Shown here in pieces: positions 1-5,494 of a DNA stretch of 8,320 nt. How positions within the stretch are numbered: position 1 is the first letter of the stretch; every line of letters starts with the position of its first letter. The notes under the pieces are model-generated. The model did no database searches. It had not been told where the DNA came from and saw only the letters and a program-made list of their open reading frames with translations. Source of the DNA: Porphyromonadaceae bacterium (lineage in GTDB: Bacteria; Bacteroidota; Bacteroidia; Bacteroidales; Paludibacteraceae); NCBI GenBank assembly GCA_905372135.1, contig CAJPNS010000081.1, positions 1-8,320 of the forward strand, written 5' to 3'. Position numbers and translations under genes: made by a program.

Positions 1-1
1 G

Positions 2-1588
2 GCATACCTCGTGGCAGGGCTTACGGTGAATCTGTTGTTGCTTTTTTACTTCAAATATTCGTATTTCGTCGTAGATGTGATAAACAACATTCTCGGTACG
101 TCGATGAAGGTAGTCGATATCTTCGCCGAGGTGGGCAATATCATCGCCGGACGAGCCGCGTTCGATACGGGAAAAATAGTATTGCCGGTGGGAATATCGT
201 TTTTTACGTTCCAAAATATAAGCTATATCGTCGAGGTATATCGCGGAAACGTAGCTCCTGTGAGGTCGATACTGAATTATGGCTTTTTCGTGAGCTTCTT
301 TCCATCGTTGATGTCGGGACCCATCATCCGTGCTCGCGAATTTATCCCGCAACTCTACCGCCCCTATTTCTTGCCGAGGCGACAGTTTGGCATAGCGGTA
401 TTCTGGATACTCAACGGGCTTGTGAAGAAAATAATCTTGTCGGACTATCTGGCGGTGAACTTTATCGACCGCGTATTCGAAAACCCTACTATGTTTTCGG
501 GCTTCGAAAACCTTATGGGACTCTTCGGCTACTCGCTACAGATATATGCCGACTTCTCGGGATATACCGATATTGCTACCGGAGTAGCTATGCTAATGGG
601 TTTTTATCTGCCTATCAACTTCAACTCACCATACAAAGCTACAAACGCAGGCGAGTTTTGGAAACGTTGGCACATATCGCTCTCGAAATGGCTGCAGACC
701 TACCTCTATATTCCTCTCGGCGGCAACCGCAAGATTACGGCTACTTCGTACATCATCATTATCGCTATGGGGCTTGTGGCGGTGCTACTTTCGGGCAGTA
801 TATATGTGGGAATCGCTATGGGACTGATAGCCCTTGCCGTGTGGATAAGCATCAAGTTGAGCAAAGGCAACCACAAGACCACCACAAACCTCAATATGAT
901 GAATACGATGCTTCTGGGCGGTATGTGGCACGGAGCGTCGTGGAATTTTATCATCTGGGGCGGGCTCAACGGGCTCGGAATACTTATTTATAAATATTGG
1001 AAAAACCGCAGTATATACGCTCGTATGGCTATACTATCGGTAGCGTTGACTGTGGCGGGAGTGTCGCTGTGGCTGTGGCAATACCCGATACTACGGATTG
1101 CATTCGTGTGGATAGCTATTGTTTGGGCTGGCAATCTGGTGAAGTTTGTATACAACGTGGTACTCTCGGTACGCGGTGTCGACGGCGGCAACAGGGCGAC
1201 GGCGTGGCTGGCAAGTGCGTGGGCTGTGTTGCAGACATTCGCATTCATCACGTTTACGAGGCTTTTTTTTCGTTCGGGTTCGAACCTCGACCCGCAAGAA
1301 GCCAATACTCACGCTTGGAACACGGCTACCAATATGGTGGGGCAGATAGGCGGCAAGTGGCATTTCGACGTTATACCCGATATGATATGGGGCTATCGCA
1401 GCGTGTTTGTGATATTTATTTTGGGTATGATAGTTCATTGGCTGCCCGAGCGGTTCAAACGCCGCTACCGACTGTGGTTTTCGGCGATGCCGTTGTGGGC
1501 TGTCGTCGTGGCGGTGGTGCTTACGGTGTTTGTGCTTTATCAGTTCGTCTCTGCCGACCTGCAAAGGTTTATATACTTCCAATTCTAA
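2..1588 (+). CDS. MBOAT family O-acyltransferase, AlgI-like (5' end outside window)
   Basis: Polytopic inner-membrane acyltransferase of the AlgI/DltB (MBOAT) type. Family members move an acyl group, usually acetyl, across the membrane onto an exported glycan or similar acceptor. Residue numbers count from a GTG at position 11. Visible family motifs are FFPSLMSGPIIR (about 96-107), DFSGYTDIA (181-189), FWKRWHISLS (217-226), YIPLGGNRK (233-241) and LLGGMWHGASWNF (301-313). H307 is the likely catalytic histidine and H221 a second conserved one. The frame is open to the window edge, and the sequence begins where AlgI relatives already have about 90-100 residues (the first membrane segments), so the GTG is probably internal and the gene is cut by the window. 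About 45 mostly hydrophobic residues (roughly 245-285) separate NRK from the catalytic block and look like two extra membrane segments. The acceptor is unknown; AlgI-type enzymes often sit beside an AlgJ/AlgX- or SGNH-like partner, which could lie upstream. Family assignment is very secure. Confidence 0.93.
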   Translation, partial: AYLVAGLTVNLLLLFYFKYSYFVVDVINNILGTSMKVVDIFAEVGNIIAGRAAFDTGKIVLPVGISFFTFQNISYIVEVYRGNVAPVRSILNYGFFVSFFPSLMSGPIIRAREFIPQLYRPYFLPRRQFGIAVFWILNGLVKKIILSDYLAVNFIDRVFENPTMFSGFENLMGLFGYSLQIYADFSGYTDIATGVAMLMGFYLPINFNSPYKATNAGEFWKRWHISLSKWLQTYLYIPLGGNRKITATSYIIIIAMGLVAVLLSGSIYVGIAMGLIALAVWISIKLSKGNHKTTTNLNMMNTMLLGGMWHGASWNFIIWGGLNGLGILIYKYWKNRSIYARMAILSVALTVAGVSLWLWQYPILRIAFVWIAIVWAGNLVKFVYNVVLSVRGVDGGNRATAWLASAWAVLQTFAFITFTRLFFRSGSNLDPQEANTHAWNTATNMVGQIGGKWHFDVIPDMIWGYRSVFVIFILGMIVHWLPERFKRRYRLWFSAMPLWAVVVAVVLTVFVLYQFVSADLQRFIYFQF

Positions 1589-1600
1589 CCAATCATCTTT

Positions 1601-1616
1601 AAACGGTCGTTTTTTT
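1601..1616 (+). terminator. weak possible terminator after the MBOAT gene
   Basis: Twelve bases after the MBOAT stop codon, AAAC and GTTT can pair around a GGTC loop. A run of seven T follows, and a second run of seven T lies at 1621-1627. The stem is only 4 base pairs, so this is a poor intrinsic terminator by itself. The position and T tracts are the only support. The palindromic repeats further on could also contribute to termination. Confidence 0.25.
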
Positions 1617-1664
1617 AATGTTTTTTTATACGAAAAGCGTTGAAAAGTATCATGAAGACCGTTG

Positions 1665-1968
1665 CCTAATCAGGAATTATGTGCCGTGATTAAAAGCGAG
1701 CAATTCCTAATTAGAAATTATACGCCGTAACCAAAAGCAAGCAATTCCTAATTAGAAATTATACGCCGTAACCAAAAGTGAGCAATTTCTAATTAGAAAT
1801 TATGTCCCGCAATCAAAAGCGAGCAATTCCCAATCAGGAATTATGTGCCGCGATTAAAAGCGAGCAATTCCTAATTAGAAATTATACGCCGCAATTAAAA
1901 GTGAGCAATTCCTAATCAGGAATTATGTGCCGCGATTAAAAGCGAGCAATTCCTAATCGGAGATTATG
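1665..1968. repeat. tandem array of 41-bp units, 7 full copies plus a partial one, with embedded palindromes
   Basis: Full units start at 1665, 1706, 1747, 1788, 1829, 1870 and 1911, each exactly 41 bases apart. A partial eighth runs 1952-1968. A typical unit opens CCTAATCAGGAATTATGTGC and closes with AAAAGCGAGCAATT. Each unit junction forms an 18-base near-palindrome, AATTCCTAATCAGGAATT or a variant. The copy at 1784-1801 (AATTTCTAATTAGAAATT) is a perfect palindrome. Two subtypes are mixed. Type A (CAGGAATTATGTGCCG) occurs in units 1, 5 and 7; type B (TAGAAATTATACGCCG) in units 2, 3 and 6; unit 4 is a hybrid. The whole 41 bases is conserved, so there are no unique spacers and this is not CRISPR. 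No convincing open reading frame covers it. It lies between the end of the MBOAT gene and the radical SAM promoter. Its role is unknown: a protein-binding array, serial RNA hairpins, or simply a selfish or expanding repeat. Confidence 0.95.
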
Positions 1969-2024
1969 AGAAAATGATTGTAGCAGTTTCTAAATGCAAT
2001 TTATTAGTATCGATGAAGTGCCGA

Positions 2025-2055
2025 TTGTACGAATCATAATTTATACCTAACTTTG
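2025..2055 (+). promoter_or_regulatory. Bacteroidota-type promoter for the radical SAM/oxidoreductase unit
   Basis: TAACTTTG at 2048-2055 matches the Bacteroidota -7 consensus TAnnTTTG exactly. TTG at 2025-2027 is a plausible -33 element with a 20-base spacer. Transcription would start around 2060, leaving a leader of about 60 bases before the ATG at 2124. The stretch 1969-2024 between the repeats and this promoter shows nothing else I can identify. The call rests on the motif match and its position. Confidence 0.55.
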
Positions 2056-2123
2056 CCTCCCGAAATCCGAGCCGCCGATAGTTCGTTTTTCGAAACATTA
2101 TCAATAAAACCTCAAAGTATACT

Positions 2124-3191
2124 ATGTACAAAATATCAGACTATATCCGTAGCGGGTTGGTGTTTGTCAACAACGTGCTTCGCAAACGCCACAAGGAGCT
2201 TACATCGCTGATGATTTATTCGACTACTGCCTGTCAGTCGCGTTGCCAGCACTGTGCTATCTGGAAAAAACCTGTGGAGAATCTGAGCCTCGACGATATT
2301 ATAAAGCTAATGGGTAGCAAATGCGTTACTAAACGCACTGTAGTCGGTCTCGAAGGCGGAGAGTTTATGCTCCACCCCGAAGCCGATGCCATACTCGGAT
2401 GGTTCGACGAAAACCACCCAAACTACACGCTGCTCTCCAACTGCTTGGCTCCCGATAAGGTCATCGATGCCGTCAAGCGACATCGCCCCACTCACCTCTA
2501 CGTATCGCTCGACGGCAACAAAGCGACATACCTTTATATGCGGGGACGCGACGGCTACGACAAGGTGATAAAGGTCATCGAAGCCTGCAAGGATATCATA
2601 CCCATCTCGTTGATGTTTTGCCTCTCGCCTTGGAACTCGTTCGAAGATATGAAGCACGTAATCGATATTACAAAGAAGTACAATATCGACGTGCGTATAG
2701 GCATCTACAATACGATGTCGTTTTTCGATACTACCAAAGGACTTATCGAGACCGAAAGTGCCGATTTCGTCAGCCATATACCCGCATCGATACATCAGAC
2801 CAACGAGAACTACGACTTCGTAGCACTCTACGACGAATGGAAAAACAAACGGCTCAATCTGCGTTGCCATAGCATCTTCAGCCAGCTCGTAATACACTCC
2901 AACGGCGACGTGCCTATCTGCCAAAACTTAGACGTTGTACTTGGAAATATTCACCAAAATACGCTCGACGAGATTTTCAACGGACGAGCAACATGCAAAA
3001 CACAGTGCCGATACTCCAAGGAATGCAACGGCTGCTGGATAAACTATCATCGTAAGTACGATATCATCCTTGTGAGAAATCTCGAAAAACTGTTGCCAAA
3101 GCCGCTTATAGAACTCTTCTACGGTAAATACCAATGGACGAGCGATAGGCGTACGACATACAAAAAACATTTCAAAAACATAAAAGCGTAA
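2124..3191 (+). CDS. radical SAM protein with C-terminal SPASM domain
   Basis: Cytoplasmic iron-sulfur enzyme that cleaves S-adenosylmethionine to start radical chemistry. The cluster motif is C37-x3-C41-x2-C44 (ACQSRCQHC), followed by the SAM-binding GGE at 78-80 (LEGGEFMLHPE). The C-terminal part carries a SPASM-type auxiliary cluster signature: C248-x12-G261-x4-C266, then C291-x3-C295-x5-C301-x2-C304. No cysteine follows C304, so the last ligand of a full SPASM domain appears absent. Length (355 residues) is normal. The ATG at 2124 is chosen because an in-frame TAG lies at 2079 and no other start comes between; there is no clear Shine-Dalgarno site. The next gene begins 11 bases after the stop, so the two are probably cotranscribed. 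SPASM enzymes include peptide modifiers and the aminoglycoside-pathway alcohol dehydrogenase BtrN. There is no precursor-peptide gene here, so a sugar or other small-molecule substrate fits the context better, but this is inference. Confidence 0.93.
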   Translation: MYKISDYIRSGLVFVNNVLRKRHKELTSLMIYSTTACQSRCQHCAIWKKPVENLSLDDIIKLMGSKCVTKRTVVGLEGGEFMLHPEADAILGWFDENHPNYTLLSNCLAPDKVIDAVKRHRPTHLYVSLDGNKATYLYMRGRDGYDKVIKVIEACKDIIPISLMFCLSPWNSFEDMKHVIDITKKYNIDVRIGIYNTMSFFDTTKGLIETESADFVSHIPASIHQTNENYDFVALYDEWKNKRLNLRCHSIFSQLVIHSNGDVPICQNLDVVLGNIHQNTLDEIFNGRATCKTQCRYSKECNGCWINYHRKYDIILVRNLEKLLPKPLIELFYGKYQWTSDRRTTYKKHFKNIKA

Positions 3192-3202
3192 CTTACATTA
3201 CT

Positions 3203-4267
3203 ATGGGATATTTAGACAATATTATCGGACGATACAAGAGGATTCGCAGTATAAAAGATTTGGAAAACACCTATAACGGCACTTATGCTCTTGTGGGTCT
3301 TGGTGGTCATTGTGTTAGTAATTTATTGCCCGTCGTACATCATCTGCAGCTACCGCTGAAATATATCTGTTGCACCTCTGAGACGAAGGCAGCCCTTGTC
3401 TCGAAGCGATATACGGCATCTATAGGCACCACCTCTCTACAGCAAATCCTCGACGACGACACCGTCGACGCCGTATTTGTCGCCGCCAATCCGCAGGCGC
3501 ATTTCGATATAGCACGCAAAGTAATGGAGGCAGATAAGGCTTTGTTTATCGAAAAACCGCCTTGCCAAGACCTTGAGCGTTTGGATATCCTCATCGATAC
3601 GGCGAAGTCTTGCAACGCTCGAAGTGTAGTCGTAGGGCTGCAACGGCGTTTTGCTCCCGCTACGCGTATACTGCAAAAACGGTTGAAGGGCGAGGCTGGG
3701 CATCACTATCATTATCGTTACCTTACGGGTCTGTATCCCGAGGGCGACGCCATGCTCGACTTGTTTATACACCCGCTCGATTATGCGACTTTTCTATTCG
3801 GAGAGGCTAAACTCAAAACAGCCGAGATAATAGAGAAAAACGGCGGGCAGACCCTTCTGCTTATCGTCGAGCATAAAGATACGACAGGCGTATTGGAGCT
3901 ATCGACCGACTATTCTTGGCACGGAGCGAAGGAGCAGCTGTCTGTCGTTACCGATAGAGGTCTGTATACCCTCGACAATATGGAGCGTCTCTGCCTATCG
4001 CCTCGCAGCTCGGCTCTCTTCGGCATACCGCTCGAGAAAGTAGTCGGCGGCAATAGGTCGATAGTAGAGCTATACGGTACGAACGGGTTTGTGCCTACTC
4101 TGGGCAACAATCAGATTGTGTCGCAGGGCTTCTTCTCTGAGATTAAGACATTTGCCGATATGGTCGAAAACAGACACACCAGCAGCAGTCGCGACTTCGG
4201 TTTCGAAAGCCTCAGAAACACCTACGCTCTTATGGCAGACATCGTAGCAGCCACCCGAAAGCAATAG
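3203..4267 (+). CDS. Gfo/Idh/MocA family NAD(P)-dependent oxidoreductase
   Basis: Predicted soluble dehydrogenase/reductase acting on a sugar, sugar nucleotide or cyclitol. After an unusual 27-residue N-terminal leader comes a Rossmann fold with nucleotide-binding ALVGLGGH (29-36). Next are ANPQAH (95-100), the family EKP motif at 117-119 (FIEKPP), GLQRRFAPA (145-153) and FIHPLDY (188-194), where H190 sits in the substrate-binding half. Length (354) is typical. The leader and the 'LPLKYI' strand resemble, from memory, the C-terminal oxidoreductase half of two-domain dehydrogenases, so this may be a stand-alone form of that module. It starts 11 bases after the radical SAM gene with no promoter between, which implies one transcript. 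It ends with two consecutive stop codons (TAGTAG). Substrate and reaction direction cannot be read from the sequence; a plausible role is making or reducing a keto-sugar intermediate. Confidence 0.9.
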   Translation: MGYLDNIIGRYKRIRSIKDLENTYNGTYALVGLGGHCVSNLLPVVHHLQLPLKYICCTSETKAALVSKRYTASIGTTSLQQILDDDTVDAVFVAANPQAHFDIARKVMEADKALFIEKPPCQDLERLDILIDTAKSCNARSVVVGLQRRFAPATRILQKRLKGEAGHHYHYRYLTGLYPEGDAMLDLFIHPLDYATFLFGEAKLKTAEIIEKNGGQTLLLIVEHKDTTGVLELSTDYSWHGAKEQLSVVTDRGLYTLDNMERLCLSPRSSALFGIPLEKVVGGNRSIVELYGTNGFVPTLGNNQIVSQGFFSEIKTFADMVENRHTSSSRDFGFESLRNTYALMADIVAATRKQ

Positions 4268-4352
4268 TAGCCGACGACAAAGGCATCGTATCCTTTTTCG
4301 GCAAAAAAACAGAAGCCTCGCGTGTGTGATTATACTTATGCAGGATGTAATA

Positions 4353-5492
4353 TCATCGATTTTTAGTCCCTTGAAAATATTCTTTTATGGCCGATATAAT
4401 ATGTTGTTGCATATTATTATCCAACTCATAAAACATAGGTAACCTAAGCAGACAATCGGCAAATCGATCGCAGTTGGGAAGTGCTCTGCCATCGTGTTTG
4501 TCTGTATAGTATTCGCTGCCGTGCAGACTCAGGTAGTGGAATACGGCTAAAATATCTTTGCTTTTCAAGTGTTTAATCAGTTCTGTACGTTCGTCTAATG
4601 AGCGACACACCAAATAGAACATGTGGGCATTGTTCGAAGCATAATCGGGGATATTAGGTAGCGTAAAACAGCCATCGTCAGCCAACGGTTTTAGGTTTTT
4701 GTGATAAGTATTCCAAATCTCTATGCGTTTGCTTTTAATATCTTCGAGACTTTCGAGTTGTGCCCATAAGAATGCGGCAATCACCTCCGACGGCAAAAAC
4801 GAACTGCCCGTATCTACCCATCCGTATTTATTGACTTCGCCACGGAAAAACTCGGCACGGTTTGTACCTTTTTCCCAAATTATCTCGGCACGTCGCATAA
4901 AACGTTCATCATTGATAGCCAACATACCGCCTTCACCCGAAATCACGTTCTTGGTTTCGTGAAACGAAAAAGCCGCCAAATGCCCGATGCTTCCCAATGT
5001 TCTATCCTTGTAGCAAGCGTCTATTGATTGTGCCGCATCTTCCACCACCAAAAGGTTGTACCTGTGGGCAATATCCATAATTTTATCCATATCGCAAGCC
5101 ACACCCGCATAATGCACTGGCACAATGGTTTTTGTTCTCTCTGTGATAAGGCTTTCGATTTTATTTACATCTATATTGGGATTGTCGCTACAACTGTCGG
5201 CAAAAACTATCTTAGCTCCTTGTCGTACAAAAGCCAAGGCTGTGCTAACAAATGTATAGCTTGGGATTATCACTTCGTCTCCGTGTTGGATGTTGCAAAG
5301 CAAGGCTGCCATTTCGAGAGCATCGGTGCAACTTGTTGTCAGCAAACATTTGCCAAAACCGTACTTTTTCTCAAAAAACTGCTGGCATCGCTGTGTAAAC
5401 ATCCCGTTACCGGAGAGTTTGCCGCTGGCCACTGCTTCATAAATATAGCGTGTCTCTTTTCCTGTAAGATAGGGCTTATTGAAGGGTATCAT
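4353..5492 (-). CDS. rffA: DegT/DnrJ/EryC1/StrS sugar aminotransferase, RffA/WecE-like
   Basis: PLP-dependent aminotransferase that puts an amino group on a nucleotide-linked keto-sugar. In the RffA/WecE subfamily dTDP-4-keto-6-deoxyglucose becomes dTDP-4-amino-4,6-dideoxygalactose, with glutamate as donor. The protein aligns with E. coli WecE essentially end to end (379 against 376 residues). Shared blocks are MIPFN at the start, GDEVIIPSYTFVSTA (71-85), VPVHYAGVACDMD (124-136), VVEDAAQS (149-156), SFHETKN (176-182), EKGTNRAEFFRGEVNKY and NAHMFY. K181 is the PLP Schiff-base lysine and D152 the pyridine-nitrogen contact. The region after FHYLSLHG differs from WecE, so the exact sugar could differ. 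Its ATG overlaps the stop of the upstream membrane protein gene (TAATG), implying translational coupling. No dTDP-sugar synthesis genes or other enterobacterial common antigen genes are in the window. Family is certain, subfamily likely. Confidence 0.92.
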   Translation of the reverse strand: MIPFNKPYLTGKETRYIYEAVASGKLSGNGMFTQRCQQFFEKKYGFGKCLLTTSCTDALEMAALLCNIQHGDEVIIPSYTFVSTALAFVRQGAKIVFADSCSDNPNIDVNKIESLITERTKTIVPVHYAGVACDMDKIMDIAHRYNLLVVEDAAQSIDACYKDRTLGSIGHLAAFSFHETKNVISGEGGMLAINDERFMRRAEIIWEKGTNRAEFFRGEVNKYGWVDTGSSFLPSEVIAAFLWAQLESLEDIKSKRIEIWNTYHKNLKPLADDGCFTLPNIPDYASNNAHMFYLVCRSLDERTELIKHLKSKDILAVFHYLSLHGSEYYTDKHDGRALPNCDRFADCLLRLPMFYELDNNMQQHIISAIKEYFQGTKNR

Positions 5493-5494
5493 TA
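5490..5494 (-). promoter_or_regulatory. TAATG stop/start overlap coupling the membrane protein and aminotransferase genes
   Basis: On the - strand the TAA of the membrane protein gene (5494-5492) and the ATG of the aminotransferase gene (5492-5490) share one base. There is no promoter or clear Shine-Dalgarno site directly ahead, so the second gene is probably translated by reinitiating ribosomes and kept in step with the first. Confidence 0.7.

Noticed and set aside
997..1602. 201-residue + strand frame overlapping the MBOAT C-terminus
   Set aside because: It is out of frame with the MBOAT, which continues intact to a family-typical C-terminus, so it is neither a frameshift product nor a separate gene.
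1665..1968. CRISPR array
   Set aside because: The period is regular, but all 41 bases of each unit are conserved apart from scattered substitutions; there are no unique spacers and no cas genes nearby.
1665..1968. Iteron-type replication origin
   Set aside because: Directly repeated units could suggest iterons, but no replication initiator, partition gene or plasmid feature is in the window and the setting looks chromosomal.
1589..2123. Insertion sequence or tRNA in the long intergenic region
   Set aside because: No transposase fragment, terminal inverted repeat pair or cloverleaf is visible; the region is accounted for by the repeat array and the promoter.
2307..2924. 205-residue - strand open frame inside the radical SAM gene
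   Set aside because: The + strand frame carries all catalytic motifs; the antisense frame shows no family features.
4270..4302. Hairpin between the convergent genes as a bidirectional terminator
   Set aside because: GCCGA pairs with TCGGC and AAAGG with CCTTT, but with a bulge. The run of A follows the hairpin on the + strand, so neither strand has a T tract in the right place.
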